Origin: an uncultured Prochlorococcus sp.
Lineage (GTDB): Bacteria > Cyanobacteriota > Cyanobacteriia > PCC-6307 > Cyanobiaceae
Reading direction: 5' to 3'
Assembly (NCBI GenBank): GCA_902525075.1
Contig: CABZFV010000009.1
Span: forward strand, 1 to 64,000
DNA length: 64,000 nucleotides
Positions 1-10,747 of this stretch are shown piece after piece. Numbering within the stretch: the first letter of the stretch is position 1; each line of letters starts with the position of its first letter. Under the pieces are notes generated by a model, which was not told the DNA's origin, did not search any database, and saw nothing but the letters and a program-made list of their open reading frames with translations. The position numbers and the translations under genes are program-made.

Positions 1-19
1 AGATTAAATTTAATCTAAA

Positions 20-268
20 TTATGCTACGTGTGGAGGCGTAGGACTACTAAACGAATTTAAAGGAAGTATTAGAGTAGCGATATTTTGATTCTTTTCAGG
101 CCTTTTTTTCTTTGAAAATTTTTTACCAAAAGGCACTCTTATAACATTAGTTCCCTCAATAGAACGAATATTTGAGTTATCACCTGAAAAATTATTGACA
201 AAATTTGGTAAGTCGACATTTTTAACTGGCAGGTGCTTAACATTACCAGATTTAAAATCTTTGGTCAT
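20..268 (-). CDS. small basic hypothetical protein
   Basis: I do not recognise this 82-aa product. It is rich in Lys, Asn, Pro and Ser, has a basic patch (KKFSKKKRPEK) in its middle and no evident membrane segment or enzyme motif. It lies downstream of gcvP on the same strand but beyond the gcvP hairpin terminator, so it probably has its own promoter in the AT-rich gap 269-381. A T-rich stretch there contains TATAGA- and TATTAAAAT-like sequences, but no convincing -35. No Shine-Dalgarno sequence is visible before the ATG. The frame reads cleanly and the composition resembles its neighbours, so a real lineage-specific gene is more likely than a chance ORF, but this is not certain. Confidence 0.5.
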   Translation of the reverse strand: MTKDFKSGNVKHLPVKNVDLPNFVNNFSGDNSNIRSIEGTNVIRVPFGKKFSKKKRPEKNQNIATLILPLNSFSSPTPPHVA

Positions 269-381
269 AGCTTCAAATACCCCAAAAAATTTGATGCTCG
301 ATTATTTTAATAAAAAAATTTAAAAAAATTCTATAAGAAAATATTAAATTTTTATTCTCACTGATAATAACTAAGTAAATA

Positions 382-399
382 AAAGGACGCTAGTCCTTT
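382..399 (-). terminator. hairpin terminator after gcvP
   Basis: The sequence AAAGGAC-GCTA-GTCCTTT forms a perfect 7-bp stem with a 4-base loop. It begins on the last two bases of the gcvP stop codon. On the minus strand it is followed by TTTATTTACTTAG, which is moderately T-rich, so a Rho-independent terminator of the gcvHP operon is the natural reading. Confidence 0.7.
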
Positions 400-3307
400 A
401 AGCACATTTTTTTTCTTTGAAAGTCTCTCCTTGATTTATATTGCACGAACAAATTAAATTGCGATCGCCATATGCATTATTGATCCTAGAAACTGAAGAC
501 CAAAACTTGATAGATGTTGGAGTTTTATAAGGAAAAGAAGCTTTTTCTTTTGAATAAGGATAATGCCAATTATCAGCAATTAACTCTTTCAGAGTATGGG
601 GAGCGTTACTGATTACATTGTTATTCTTTAATTTAATATTTTTTTCTATTTCGCTAATTTCTTCTCCAATCAAAAGCATAGCCTCACAAAATCTCTCCAA
701 TTCAACCAAACTTTCACTTTCAGTAGGCTCTATCATTATCGTCTCTGGAACAGGCCAACTTATAGTTGGGGCATGAAAACTATAATCTATTAATCGTTTA
801 GCTAAATCATTTACACTCAAGCCAGTTCTAGATTTTAAATCTCTAAAATCTAAAATACATTCATGTGCGACAAAATTATTTTTCCCTTTATAAAGAATCT
901 TGAATTTATGCTTTAAAGAATGTGCAATATAATTTGCAGATAAAATTGCATGCGCAGTTGCTTTCCTAAGACCACTAAAGCCAGACATTTTTATGTACAT
1001 CCAACTTATTGGAAGAATACTTGCACTCCCATGCTTGGCAGATGATACGTAATTAGAACTATTAGATAAATTATTATCAATTAAAGAATGAGTAGGAAGA
1101 AATGGACTTAAAGTTTCTGATGCGGCAACTGGACCAACTCCTGGGCCACCTCCTCCATGTGGAATGCAGAATGTTTTATGTAAATTCAAATGACAAACAT
1201 CAACACCATAATTTCCCGGTTTGCATAATCCAACCTGAGCGTTCAAATTTGCTCCATCTAAATAGACAAATCCTCCAACAGAGTGAATTAAGTCACATAT
1301 CTCTCTGATTTGCAATTCAAAAACTCCATGTGTAGAAGGGTAGGTCAACATCAGGGCTCCTATTTGGTTATCAAATTTCTTGACCTTGATCGACAAATCT
1401 TGAAAATCAATGTTTCCTTCGTCATCACATTCCACCGTTAAAACATCAAATCCTGCCATAACTGCACTAGCAGGATTTGTTCCATGAGCACTTTTAGGAA
1501 TTAAACATTTTTTTCTTAAAAGTTCACCTTTTGATTCAAAATAAGAATTTATTGCTAACAATCCTGCAAACTCTCCTTGAGAGCCTGCATTTGGTTGAAA
1601 AGAAACTGATTTTAAACCAACAATATCACTTATCCATTTTTCTAGATCAGTTATTATTTTTGAATAGCCCTTAGTTTGATCTAGTGGAGAAAAAGGATGA
1701 ATAGAAGATAAATTAGCCCAAGAGACTGGATTTAACTCAGCTGCAGAATTTAACTTCATGGTACAGCTTCCTAATGGCATCATTCCATCTACCAGAGAAA
1801 AATCTTTTTCAGCAAGTCGGAATATATATCTCATTAATTCCGTTTCATTTCGGTAATTCGTGAATATATCTTGCTGCATCCATCCACTAGATCTCAAAGC
1901 TAAACTTTCAAGGTGAAACCTTTTATCAAATTTTATATGCTCTAAATCTTCTTTTTTTCCTATAACGTTTGCTATAAAAGTCAAAATATCTTTGATTTCT
2001 TTTTCATTACTAAGCTCATCTAAAGAGATCCCGAAGCCAGTTGAATTTTCAATAGTTGATCCCAACGGCAAAATTCTTAAGTTATACCCATTTTTTAAAG
2101 CTTCATTATGGATCCTCTTGGAATGCCTAGAATAAACATCAACACTATCAAATCTAATCCCATCAGGAATATCGAAACCTAAATCAGCTAAACATGATTC
2201 TAAATTTATTCTCAACTCCACTAATCTCTTAGCAATTTGTGTTAATCCAAAAGGTCCGTGATAAATAGCATAAAAAGATGAAATTATAGCTAACAAAGAT
2301 TGAGCAGTACAAATGTTACTAGTGGCCTTTTCCCTTCTAATATGTTGCTCTCTTGTTTGCAATGCTAATCTTAAAGACTTTTCGCCATTTTTAGAGAGAG
2401 TTTGCCCAACAATTCTTCCAGGTATCAGCCTTTTATATTTTTCGCTACAGGCGAAATATGCTGCATGGGGTCCACCAAAACCCATTGGAACACCAAATCT
2501 TTGCATACTACCAACTGCAACATCAACACCAAATTCAGAAATTGGTTTAATTAAAACTTGTGCCAGTGGATCAATACATGCAGTTACAATAATTTCTGAT
2601 CTATGTGCTTGGGATATTAAGAATGTGGGATCATATAATTGCCCATTTTTACCGGGTAATTGCAACAACATTCCAAAAACATCATCATTATTAGGAAGGT
2701 TGCTTTGAGTAAAGCGTTTTAAGGATATTCCCAAAGGTTTTGCTCTGGTTTGTAGAACATTAAAAGTATGATCAAAAACATTTGATTCCACTAAATAAAC
2801 TTTTGAAGATTTATTTTTTCTTGAGGAAAAACTCATTGCCATAGCTTCTGCAGCAGCAGTACCCTCATCTAACAAAGATGCATTGGCGACAGGGAATCCT
2901 GTTAGTTCACAAACAATAGTCTGAAAATTAAATAGAGCTTCTAATCTTCCCTGTGCAATTTCTGCTTGATATGGAGTATAAGACGTGTACCACCTTGGAT
3001 TTTCAAGAACATGCCTTTGGATTACTTTAGGCATGTGATTGTCATAATAACCAAGGCCTATTAGTGATCTCATTTTAATATTTTCTTTCGCAATCTCTTC
3101 TAATTCATTTAAAGCCTCAATTTCTGAACAACCTTGGGGCAATATTTCTGAAAATTTATCTTTAAGCTGAATATCTTCAGGAATAACTTGTTTTAAAAAT
3201 TGATCAATATTATTAAAACCAAGCTTGTTCAGCATAATTCTTTCATCATTATCTGCTAACCCAAGGTGCCTATTTATAAACAAATCAGACCCAAATTTAG
3301 ATGTCAT
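398..3307 (-). CDS. gcvP: glycine dehydrogenase (decarboxylating), P-protein
   Basis: This is the PLP-dependent P-protein of the glycine cleavage complex. It decarboxylates glycine and passes the aminomethyl group to lipoyl-GcvH. The 969-aa length is that of the fused (alpha plus beta) bacterial form. The N-terminal half starts RHLG and carries the GY-YDNH-PKVIQRH block. The C-terminal half has the MMPLGSCTMKLN motif and the PLP-lysine site NLHKTFCIPHGGGGPG, with the Schiff-base lysine at about residue 711. It follows gcvH by 45 bp on the same strand and ends in a hairpin terminator. GcvT is encoded about 18 kb away on the other strand. In a cyanobacterium the complex handles photorespiratory glycine and supplies C1-tetrahydrofolate for purU/pur genes nearby. 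Confidence 0.97.
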   Translation of the reverse strand: MTSKFGSDLFINRHLGLADNDERIMLNKLGFNNIDQFLKQVIPEDIQLKDKFSEILPQGCSEIEALNELEEIAKENIKMRSLIGLGYYDNHMPKVIQRHVLENPRWYTSYTPYQAEIAQGRLEALFNFQTIVCELTGFPVANASLLDEGTAAAEAMAMSFSSRKNKSSKVYLVESNVFDHTFNVLQTRAKPLGISLKRFTQSNLPNNDDVFGMLLQLPGKNGQLYDPTFLISQAHRSEIIVTACIDPLAQVLIKPISEFGVDVAVGSMQRFGVPMGFGGPHAAYFACSEKYKRLIPGRIVGQTLSKNGEKSLRLALQTREQHIRREKATSNICTAQSLLAIISSFYAIYHGPFGLTQIAKRLVELRINLESCLADLGFDIPDGIRFDSVDVYSRHSKRIHNEALKNGYNLRILPLGSTIENSTGFGISLDELSNEKEIKDILTFIANVIGKKEDLEHIKFDKRFHLESLALRSSGWMQQDIFTNYRNETELMRYIFRLAEKDFSLVDGMMPLGSCTMKLNSAAELNPVSWANLSSIHPFSPLDQTKGYSKIITDLEKWISDIVGLKSVSFQPNAGSQGEFAGLLAINSYFESKGELLRKKCLIPKSAHGTNPASAVMAGFDVLTVECDDEGNIDFQDLSIKVKKFDNQIGALMLTYPSTHGVFELQIREICDLIHSVGGFVYLDGANLNAQVGLCKPGNYGVDVCHLNLHKTFCIPHGGGGPGVGPVAASETLSPFLPTHSLIDNNLSNSSNYVSSAKHGSASILPISWMYIKMSGFSGLRKATAHAILSANYIAHSLKHKFKILYKGKNNFVAHECILDFRDLKSRTGLSVNDLAKRLIDYSFHAPTISWPVPETIMIEPTESESLVELERFCEAMLLIGEEISEIEKNIKLKNNNVISNAPHTLKELIADNWHYPYSKEKASFPYKTPTSIKFWSSVSRINNAYGDRNLICSCNINQGETFKEKKCA

Positions 3308-3352
3308 ATTAAAATATTTTTCTTTAAAATAGCTCTTTTTAAAAAGTTTGCC

Positions 3353-3742
3353 TTATTTTGGTACAACCTTTGATTGATATTCCTCAGAAGTCATCAAATC
3401 AGCAATTGATGCTTTTGATTCTGGTTTCAAAATAACTAACCAACCGTCTCCAATCGGATCATTCTGTAAAAGCTCAGGGTTCTCAATAACACTTTCATTT
3501 ACAGATACTATTTCCCCTGAAAAAGGTAAATAGACTTCCTCAACGGCCTTAACTGATTCTATTGTTCCAAAAGTCTCTCCTTTCTCTAAAGTCGCCCCTT
3601 CATCAGCTAATTCAACAAAAACAATATCTCCTAATTGATCTATAGCGAATTCACTAACTCCAATTTTTAATAATCCATTTTCTTCCAAGACATATTCATG
3701 AGTATCAGCATAGTTGAGGTTGTCTGGAAACTTGTAAGACAT
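3353..3742 (-). CDS. gcvH: glycine cleavage system H protein
   Basis: This 129-aa lipoyl carrier shuttles the aminomethyl intermediate between the P, T and L proteins. The lipoylation motif is visible as GTIESVKAVEEV, with the modified lysine at residue 65. The fold-defining HEYV, IGVSEFAIDQLGDIVFVELP-like region and C-terminal GDGWL are in the expected places. The ATG lies only 2 bp after the stop of the upstream aluminium-resistance-like gene, and gcvP follows 45 bp downstream, so the genes are almost certainly cotranscribed. Confidence 0.97.
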   Translation of the reverse strand: MSYKFPDNLNYADTHEYVLEENGLLKIGVSEFAIDQLGDIVFVELADEGATLEKGETFGTIESVKAVEEVYLPFSGEIVSVNESVIENPELLQNDPIGDGWLVILKPESKASIADLMTSEEYQSKVVPK

Positions 3743-3744
3743 GA

Positions 3745-5037
3745 TTAAGTAGATAAAGGAAGTAGAGAATCCTTTGAAATTAATTTTTCCTCTAATAATT
3801 CAAATAATAATCGAATTAATGCAATTTTGATGTGAGCTATGTGAGAACCACCTTGAACAAAAATATTATAAGGATCTCTTAGAGGGGCATCAGCAGAAAA
3901 TTCACTTGTACTACCTTCAATAAAGGTACCTCCTGCCATTAATAATTTTGAATCATATCCATCCATTGATGATGGAACAACATTAAGAAAAGAATCTACT
4001 GGTGAAGAATTTTGAAAAGATTGACAAACTTTTTGTACCAAATCAGGATTATTCAATCTTACTGACTGAATAAGATCAGATCTATAAGTTGCTGGCTCTG
4101 GTAAAACCTTAAATCCCAAATTTTTAAAGACTGCTGCAACCATATCAGCACCTTTTAGTGATTCGTGAACAATTTGTGGTGCTAAAAACAAACCCTGCAA
4201 AATTAATCTTCCTAATCCAAAATTTATTCCTGCAGAAGAACCAATGCCTGGTGAGGTTAATCTAGAACATGCCATCTCAACTAACTCTGCATCTCCTGCA
4301 ACGTACCCACCAGTAGGAACTATTGTTCCTCCCAAATTTTTAATCAATGATCCAGCAATTATATTTGCCCCTTTAGAAATTGGTTCACTATCTTCAACAA
4401 GCTCCCCGTAACAGTTATCAACAAAACATATACAGTTAGGATCAATAGAATGAATAAGACTACAAATTTTCTCTATCTGATGATTCGTCAGAGACTTTCT
4501 CCAACTATATCCACAACTTTTTTGTATGAATACTAATTTGCATGAATTTTCTTTAAAAGAATGAACAATTTTTTCTTCAAAAGAATCAAAATTGTCGCAG
4601 ATATTTATTTGCTGATATTCAATGTCAAAATCTTTAAGTGAGCCTTTTCCTCCTCCCCTTATTCCTATGACTTCTTCTAAAGTGTCATATGGTTTTCCTG
4701 TAAGAGATAACATCACATCTCCAGGTCGAAGAATTCCAAATAAGACAGAACTTATTGCATGTGTTCCACTTACAAATTGCATCCTCACAGCAGCCTTTTC
4801 AGCAAGAAACAATCTTGCAAAAACCGCATCAATTTTTTCTCTAGATATATCATCATGACCACTACCAGAAGATTGATTAAAATGACTAGTTGAAACTTTT
4901 TCTTCCTTAAAAATTGTCAAAATATTTTCTAATTTCTGAAAAACCTGATTGGACCTTTGTTGAAAAACTTTACTTAAACTCTCTTCGACAGAAAGAACAG
5001 CGTTTTCAGCCAGTTTTAAGTTATTGTCAAGAGTCAT
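3745..5037 (-). CDS. PLP-dependent methionine gamma-lyase-like / aluminium resistance family protein
   Basis: The 430-aa protein matches the fold type I PLP family often annotated as 'aluminium resistance protein' (Met_gamma_lyase family, related to cystathionine beta-lyases). An SGTHA motif near residue 90 binds the cofactor phosphate. FVDNCYGE around residue 207 gives the Asp that contacts the pyridine nitrogen. GSLIKNLGG places the Schiff-base lysine at about 233. The true substrate is not established. A carbon-sulfur lyase is inferred from the family, and the metal-resistance name comes from a plant-associated homologue. It sits between an HTH-like protein (3 bp upstream) and gcvH (2 bp downstream) in one operon, which hints at amino-acid or sulfur/glycine metabolism rather than metal resistance. 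Confidence 0.85.
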   Translation of the reverse strand: MTLDNNLKLAENAVLSVEESLSKVFQQRSNQVFQKLENILTIFKEEKVSTSHFNQSSGSGHDDISREKIDAVFARLFLAEKAAVRMQFVSGTHAISSVLFGILRPGDVMLSLTGKPYDTLEEVIGIRGGGKGSLKDFDIEYQQINICDNFDSFEEKIVHSFKENSCKLVFIQKSCGYSWRKSLTNHQIEKICSLIHSIDPNCICFVDNCYGELVEDSEPISKGANIIAGSLIKNLGGTIVPTGGYVAGDAELVEMACSRLTSPGIGSSAGINFGLGRLILQGLFLAPQIVHESLKGADMVAAVFKNLGFKVLPEPATYRSDLIQSVRLNNPDLVQKVCQSFQNSSPVDSFLNVVPSSMDGYDSKLLMAGGTFIEGSTSEFSADAPLRDPYNIFVQGGSHIAHIKIALIRLLFELLEEKLISKDSLLPLST

Positions 5038-5040
5038 TTA

Positions 5041-5754
5041 TTATGAGAAGTCATGTGATTTTTCAGAAGCTAAATTTCTTAATTCTGTGAGGAAAGAATT
5101 AGGTCCCCTACCATGAAAATAAGAAAGTTTTTTTGAAGCCTCATATAAATCAAGAAGTTCCCCATCTAATTCTTCTGCCGTATAATCTCTAATTCCTGCA
5201 ATTACTTCAGCAAAACGTTCTCTACGGGCAGATTTATTGACAGCATAGGCTTCCATTACTTGAAATTTACATGATCTCCAAGCCTTATTCTGACAAAAAT
5301 GCACTGAAAGAGCATCACTTAAAGCAGAAGCTTCTTCATCTTCTATGTACCAGTCAAAAGATGAAGGTAGAGGTTTTAATCCTGAAAATATCTCGAATAA
5401 CTCCCCGGCCGACAATGGATTACCAGAATCATTTTTTAGGGGTAATGCAGACTCTTCCAAAGATTTCCATAACTCTGGGTAATCACTTTCAAAACGATCC
5501 CTGATTTTTTCAATACCTTGATCAAGAATCGTATTAACTTGAGCTAAAGCGAGAAAAACTTCAGGACCTGGCGAAGATAGCTTCCCATTCCTAAGATTAG
5601 AAATTTGCGAATTATGAACTTTACCCAGATCAAGAACTTCTGAAAGTAATGGCAATACTCTGTGAGACCATCCATTTCTTTCATGCCAGAGGTGTATCAA
5701 ATGAGCCATAGCCCTTCGACCTCTAGATAATTTATCGCGATATCCGAGACTCAC
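5041..5754 (-). CDS. conserved cyanobacterial-type protein with HTH-like N-terminus
   Basis: I cannot name this 237-aa protein. Residues about 37-75 (EVLDLGKVHNSQISNLRNGKLSSPGPEVF) resemble an XRE/Cro-type helix-turn-helix: a helix, a short turn and a recognition helix followed by a pass through 'LALAQVN'. The C-terminal two thirds is soluble, acidic and unrecognised, with a WYIEDEEASALSDAL segment. The start is GTG at 5754. A later ATG (residue 16) is possible but would leave the leader long. It heads the operon leading to the PLP lyase, gcvH and gcvP, and is divergent from the desaturase across 75 bp of AT-rich DNA holding TATAGT/GATAAT-like boxes. Its position makes it a candidate local regulator, which is inference only. 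Confidence 0.7.
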   Translation of the reverse strand: MSLGYRDKLSRGRRAMAHLIHLWHERNGWSHRVLPLLSEVLDLGKVHNSQISNLRNGKLSSPGPEVFLALAQVNTILDQGIEKIRDRFESDYPELWKSLEESALPLKNDSGNPLSAGELFEIFSGLKPLPSSFDWYIEDEEASALSDALSVHFCQNKAWRSCKFQVMEAYAVNKSARRERFAEVIAGIRDYTAEELDGELLDLYEASKKLSYFHGRGPNSFLTELRNLASEKSHDFS

Positions 5755-5829
5755 AGATAATTAAACTTATCAATAGTATAGTATGATAATATTACATATC
5801 GGTAATTTTGAAAATAGTATTTCAATATC

Positions 5830-6768
5830 ATGAATTCAGTAATTTTCCAAGAAACAGCAAAATTAAAAAAACCTGTTCCAGCTGAAAAAGTTTTAGAACT
5901 CTCTGAAAAATTACTGGAACCTTCCAGTCATTCAAAAAGATATCCTCCGAGACTACATAAAACGTGGGGAACGATAGTTTTTATGGTTGCAATTCATATT
6001 CTTTCTCTTGTAGCTATACAACCAAAATTTTGGAGTCTCCCTGCAGTCACTTCATTATTATTTTTTTATTGGGTAACTGCTTGTCTAGGAGTCACCCTTG
6101 GATATCACAGATTGTTATCACACAGATCGTTCATTGTACCAAGATGGTTGGAAAGATTTTTTGCTACCTGTGGAGCCATAAGTTGCCAGCATGGACCAAT
6201 AGATTGGGTAGGTTTACATAGACATCACCACTCTTTTTCAGATACTGAAGTAGATCATCACAATAGTCAAAAGGGTTTTTGGTGGAGTCATATGGGTTGG
6301 ATGTTTAAAGATGTAGAAGCACTAAAAGCTGTTCCAAAACTAAGTGCAGATTTAATCAAGGATCCATACTATAGATTTTTAAATAAATATTTTTTATTCT
6401 TACAAATTCCTATTGGACTTTCATTGTACGCAATCGGGCAAAAATTAGGAGTTGGAGGATGGGCTCTAGTCCTTTGGGGAATTCCTTTAAGGCTTGTGAT
6501 TGTTTATCACGTGACTTGGCTAGTCAACTCCGCAACGCATTGTTGGGGTAAAGCACCATTTGAAAGTGGTGATTCATCTAAAAATAATGCGTGGGTTGCT
6601 GCATTAACATTTGGAGAAGGTTGGCATAATAACCATCATGCATTTCCCAATTCGGCAAAACAAGGATTATTTAAAGGTCAGATAGACATAACATGGGAAC
6701 ATATTAAGATTCTTGCGAAATTTGGTTTTGCAAAAAAAGTAAAGTTACCCTCTAGGTCTTATTATTAA
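5830..6768 (+). CDS. desC: acyl-lipid desaturase (delta-9 type)
   Basis: This membrane di-iron desaturase inserts a double bond in lipid-bound fatty acyl chains. All three histidine boxes are present: HRLLSH (residues 93-98), HRHHH (130-134) and HNNHH (266-270), in the spacing of the DesC/stearoyl desaturase family. Hydrophobic membrane segments precede the first box and lie between the second and third. Length 312 aa is normal for the group. The ATG at 5830 is preceded by a short AT-rich leader and no strong Shine-Dalgarno sequence. rplI starts 20 bp downstream, so the two may share a transcript. The delta-9 position is assigned from family resemblance only, since regiospecificity cannot be read from the motifs. 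Confidence 0.9.
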   Translation: MNSVIFQETAKLKKPVPAEKVLELSEKLLEPSSHSKRYPPRLHKTWGTIVFMVAIHILSLVAIQPKFWSLPAVTSLLFFYWVTACLGVTLGYHRLLSHRSFIVPRWLERFFATCGAISCQHGPIDWVGLHRHHHSFSDTEVDHHNSQKGFWWSHMGWMFKDVEALKAVPKLSADLIKDPYYRFLNKYFLFLQIPIGLSLYAIGQKLGVGGWALVLWGIPLRLVIVYHVTWLVNSATHCWGKAPFESGDSSKNNAWVAALTFGEGWHNNHHAFPNSAKQGLFKGQIDITWEHIKILAKFGFAKKVKLPSRSYY

Positions 6769-6788
6769 CTATATTGTTCAATATTTTC

Positions 6789-7244
6789 ATGGCTAAAAGA
6801 GTACAAGTCGCATTAACTGAATCAATCGCATCATTAGGTAAAGAAGGAGATCTAGTTGATGTAGCACCAGGATACGCAAGAAATTTTCTATTGCCTTATG
6901 GCAAGGCAATTAATGTAACACCAGCAGTCCTTAAACAAATTGAGAGGAAAAAAGAAAAAGAAAAAATTGCTGCTGATAAATTAAAGCAAGAAGCTTTAGA
7001 TTTCCAAACTGCATTATCTACAATAGGTAGATTCACTATCAAAAAACAAGTTGGAGAAGATGGTGTCCTTTTTGGAACGGTTACCAATGGGGATGTTGCC
7101 GAAGCGATAGAAGCCGCAACTAAAAAAGAAATTGACAGAAGAAACATTACTGTTCCTGATATTCATAATTTAGGTTCCTTTACTGCAAAAATAAAATTAC
7201 ATCCAGAAGTAAATGCAGAAGTAAATATTGAAGTAACAAGTTAA
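6789..7244 (+). CDS. rplI: 50S ribosomal protein L9
   Basis: L9 binds 23S rRNA at the base of the L1 stalk. The protein starts MAKRVQVAL and has the typical N-domain motif [24 protein letters not shown], a long charged connecting helix ([17 protein letters not shown]) and the C-terminal rRNA-binding domain. The ORF track begins at a TTG (6774), but the ATG at 6789 gives the family-standard N-terminus and 151 aa, so I moved the start. It lies between desC and dnaB, an association of rplI with dnaB that is common in bacteria. Confidence 0.96.
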   Translation: MAKRVQVALTESIASLGKEGDLVDVAPGYARNFLLPYGKAINVTPAVLKQIERKKEKEKIAADKLKQEALDFQTALSTIGRFTIKKQVGEDGVLFGTVTNGDVAEAIEAATKKEIDRRNITVPDIHNLGSFTAKIKLHPEVNAEVNIEVTS

Positions 7245-7302
7245 TCAATTTGTTGCATTATTTTGAAAAGTAGTCAGAGTATATATCTAAGCAATTAAAG
7301 AT

Positions 7303-8685
7303 ATGGTTTCCGTACCTTTTCCAAATAATGGGCAAAATAAAAATTTTAAAAAGGATTTTAATAGTGAAAATTCTGGATTAGTACCTCCTCAAAACGTTCA
7401 AGCAGAGGAAGCTGTTCTTGGAGGTATACTTCTTGATCCAGACGCAATCGGAAGAATTGCAGACTTAATTAAACCTGAAGCTTTTTATATAAATGCCCAT
7501 CAAGAGATTTATAGAACAGCATTAATGTTGCATGCCCAGGGTAAACCAACTGATTTAACATCAATGAGTGCTTGGTTGGCAGATAATGGATCACTAGAAA
7601 AAATTGGAGGAAACAGCAAACTGGTAGAACTTGTTGAAAATGTTTCCTCTACAGCTTCTATAGAACAAGTTGCTAATTTAATTAACGACAAATTTATGAG
7701 AAGGCAACTTATCAGATCTGGGAATGAAGTGGTTCAACTAGGTTTTGATCAAACTCAAGATACTAATGAAGTTCTAGATAAAGCAGAGCAAAAAATATTT
7801 GAAATCAGCCAAGAGAAACCTTCAAAAGGCCTGACTCAAGCAGCTGAAATCCTTACAAGTACTTTTAATGAAATAGAGTCAAGATCATTAGGTACTTCAG
7901 TAGCTGGTATCCCAGTAAATTTCTACGATCTTGATGCAATGACTCAAGGTTTTCAAAGAAGTGATTTAATAATTGTTGCTGGAAGACCTTCAATGGGGAA
8001 AACTTCAATAGTTCTTAATCTCGCTAAAAATGTTGCACAATCGCAAGATTTGCCTGTGTGTGTATTTAGCCTTGAAATGAGTAAAGAACAATTGACATAT
8101 AGATTGCTCTCTATGGAAGTTGGAATCGAGAGTGGCAGGCTAAGAACAGGAAGATTACAGCAAGATGAATGGCCATTACTCGGAGAAGGTATCAATTCAT
8201 TAGGTCAATTACCAATATTTATAGATGACAAACCTAACTTAAGTGTTTTAGAGATGAGATCTCTTTGCAGAAGATTAATAGCTGAACAAAAAAAAGAACT
8301 TGGATTAATTGTGATTGATTACCTCCAGTTAATGGAAGGATCAACCCCTGATAATAGAGTGCAAGAACTTTCACGAATAACAAGAGGTCTTAAAAGCATG
8401 GCTAGAGAATTAAAAGTACCGGTAGTAGCTTTATCTCAGCTTAGTAGAGGCGTGGAGTCTAGAACAAATAAAAGACCAATGTTAAGCGATCTAAGAGAAT
8501 CAGGATCTATTGAACAAGACGCAGATTTAGTATTAATGATTTATAGAGATGAATACTATAATCCAGAGACTGAAGATAGAGGAATTACAGAAATCATTGT
8601 CACTAAACATAGAAATGGACCCGTAGGAACTGTTAAATTATTATTTGAACCTCAATTTACGAGATTTAGGAATTTAGCTAACTAA
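7303..8685 (+). CDS. dnaB: replicative DNA helicase DnaB
   Basis: The 460-aa hexameric helicase unwinds DNA at the replication fork. The N-terminal domain (about 28-150) begins [14 protein letters not shown]. The RecA-like domain has Walker [10 protein letters not shown] with lysine at about 233 and Walker [11 protein letters not shown]. Further conserved segments include [14 protein letters not shown] and [13 protein letters not shown]. There is no intein in the Walker A or downstream motifs, which some cyanobacterial dnaB genes carry. It follows rplI by 58 bp and is followed 13 bp later by mnmG. Confidence 0.97.
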   Translation: MVSVPFPNNGQNKNFKKDFNSENSGLVPPQNVQAEEAVLGGILLDPDAIGRIADLIKPEAFYINAHQEIYRTALMLHAQGKPTDLTSMSAWLADNGSLEKIGGNSKLVELVENVSSTASIEQVANLINDKFMRRQLIRSGNEVVQLGFDQTQDTNEVLDKAEQKIFEISQEKPSKGLTQAAEILTSTFNEIESRSLGTSVAGIPVNFYDLDAMTQGFQRSDLIIVAGRPSMGKTSIVLNLAKNVAQSQDLPVCVFSLEMSKEQLTYRLLSMEVGIESGRLRTGRLQQDEWPLLGEGINSLGQLPIFIDDKPNLSVLEMRSLCRRLIAEQKKELGLIVIDYLQLMEGSTPDNRVQELSRITRGLKSMARELKVPVVALSQLSRGVESRTNKRPMLSDLRESGSIEQDADLVLMIYRDEYYNPETEDRGITEIIVTKHRNGPVGTVKLLFEPQFTRFRNLAN

Positions 8686-8698
8686 ATCGATCCTTAAA

Positions 8699-10666
8699 AT
8701 GCAAGATCATTACTCAACAAATGAATCTTTTGATGTCATCGTTATTGGTGGAGGACATGCAGGATGCGAAGCAGCCATAACAACAGCAAAATTAGGATTT
8801 TCTACAGCCTTATTTACAATCAATTTAGATAGGATTGCCTGGCAGCCTTGCAACCCTGCAGTTGGCGGACCGGCAAAAAGTCAGTTGGTACATGAAGTTG
8901 ATGCATTAGGTGGAATTATTGGTAAATTAGCTGATGAGACAGCAATACAAAAAAGAATATTAAATGCAAGTAGAGGTCCAGCTGTATGGGCATTAAGAGC
9001 TCAAACAGATAAAAGAGAATACTCAAAAAAGATGATTGAAATACTTCAAAATACAGATAATTTATCTTTAAAAGAAGCAATGATTACTGAACTGGATATT
9101 TCAAAAACTGAAGAAATTGGATTGAACTCCAAAAAAACCTTAAAAAAAAGAATAAAGGGTGTAAGGACTTTCTTTGGTAGTTATTATTCAGCAAGATCAG
9201 TTATCATCACAGCTGGAACCTTCTTAGAAGGAAGAATATGGATAGGAAATAAATCAATGTCAGCGGGTAGATCGGGAGAACAAGCAGCAAAAGGTCTTAC
9301 TCAAAATTTGCACGAAATTGGTATTAAAACAGAACGTTTAAAAACAGGAACTCCAGCAAGAGTTGATAAAAGAAGTATCATTTTTGATGAATTAGATATT
9401 CAACCAAGCACTGCAGCAGATAAATATTTTTCGTTTGACCCAGATATAAAAAATAATATGCCTCAAGTTAGTTGTCACATCACAAGAACAACTACCAAAA
9501 CACATCAACTAATTCGAGATAATTTGCATTTAACTCCAATTTACGGCGGTTTTATTGATAGTAAGGGACCAAGATATTGTCCATCAATTGAAGATAAAAT
9601 CGTTAAATTTGCCGATAAAGAATCACATCAAATTTTCTTAGAACCAGAAGGAATTAATACCCCTGAAATATATGTACAAGGATTTTCTACAGGTTTACCC
9701 GAAAATATTCAATTAGAACTTTTAAGAACCTTACCTGGATTGAATGAATGTAAAATGTTGCGACCAGCATATGCTGTTGAGTATGACTATATACCTGCAA
9801 CACAGCTCCAAACATCACTCGAAACGAAAGAAATTGAATATTTATTTAGCGCAGGACAAATTAATGGGACCACTGGTTATGAAGAAGCAGCAGCACAAGG
9901 ATTAGTTGCAGGAATCAATGCGATAAGAAAACTAAGCAAAAAAGATCCAATAATTTTTACTAGAGAGAGCAGTTATATAGGAACAATGATCAATGATTTA
10001 ATTACCAAAGATCTTAAAGAACCATACAGAGTTTTAACTAGTAGGAGTGAATATAGGTTAACTCTTAGAGGAGATAATGCGGATAGGAGATTAACACCAT
10101 TAGGTTATCAAGTAGGGCTAATTAATGAGAAAAGATGGTCTGCCTATCAAGAAAAAATGAAACTCCTCGAGGAAGAGAAATTTAGATTAAATAACACTCG
10201 TTTAAAAAATACCGAAGAAATATCAAAAAAAATAGAATTAGAAACGGGATCAAAAATCAAAGGCTCAACAACTTTAAATGAACTCTTAAAAAGACCAAAC
10301 TTTCATTATTCGGATCTAATTAAATATAATTTGACTGAAAAAAATCTAGGTTCTTCAATACAGGAAGGTGTTGAAATAGATATTAAATATGAGGGTTACC
10401 TTAAAAGACAAAAAAACAACATTGAACAAATAAATCGTCAAAGCTGTAAATCTCTTCCTCAAGAAATAAATTATGAAAAGATAGATACATTATCTTTAGA
10501 AGCTAGAGAAAATTTGAATAAGATAAAGCCAAAAAATTTTGGTGATGCTTCAAAAATTCCTGGAGTAAGCAAAGCTGATTTAACTGCATTACTTGTTTGG
10601 CTAAAAATAAGAGAAATAAAAAAAGAAAAGGCAAATATTTTTGTCGAAAAAAAGTTATCATCTTAA
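8699..10666 (+). CDS. mnmG: tRNA uridine 5-carboxymethylaminomethyl modification enzyme MnmG (GidA)
   Basis: With MnmE, this FAD enzyme makes (c)mnm5U34 in tRNAs reading split codon boxes. The FAD-binding motif [10 protein letters not shown] is at residues 17-26. The family signatures [46 protein letters not shown] and RAEYRL-like [19 protein letters not shown] are all visible. Length 655 aa is normal. The C-terminal helical domain ends with the expected [12 protein letters not shown] block. It lies 13 bp after dnaB. Confidence 0.97.
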   Translation: MQDHYSTNESFDVIVIGGGHAGCEAAITTAKLGFSTALFTINLDRIAWQPCNPAVGGPAKSQLVHEVDALGGIIGKLADETAIQKRILNASRGPAVWALRAQTDKREYSKKMIEILQNTDNLSLKEAMITELDISKTEEIGLNSKKTLKKRIKGVRTFFGSYYSARSVIITAGTFLEGRIWIGNKSMSAGRSGEQAAKGLTQNLHEIGIKTERLKTGTPARVDKRSIIFDELDIQPSTAADKYFSFDPDIKNNMPQVSCHITRTTTKTHQLIRDNLHLTPIYGGFIDSKGPRYCPSIEDKIVKFADKESHQIFLEPEGINTPEIYVQGFSTGLPENIQLELLRTLPGLNECKMLRPAYAVEYDYIPATQLQTSLETKEIEYLFSAGQINGTTGYEEAAAQGLVAGINAIRKLSKKDPIIFTRESSYIGTMINDLITKDLKEPYRVLTSRSEYRLTLRGDNADRRLTPLGYQVGLINEKRWSAYQEKMKLLEEEKFRLNNTRLKNTEEISKKIELETGSKIKGSTTLNELLKRPNFHYSDLIKYNLTEKNLGSSIQEGVEIDIKYEGYLKRQKNNIEQINRQSCKSLPQEINYEKIDTLSLEARENLNKIKPKNFGDASKIPGVSKADLTALLVWLKIREIKKEKANIFVEKKLSS

Positions 10667-10747
10667 AAGCATTCCGTCTAAGCACTGAATAATAAACTTT
10701 TTAACTCACCAAAAATTTTATGGGAAGAAAAAGCCTCTACTTTTTTA

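Noticed and set aside
2313-2708. 131-aa plus-strand ORF inside gcvP
   Set aside because: Antisense to a strongly conserved gcvP region, with no ribosome-binding site and low-complexity Ser/Cys/Leu composition; a shadow frame.
7303-8685. Intein in DnaB
   Set aside because: The Walker A and downstream motifs are uninterrupted and the length is normal.
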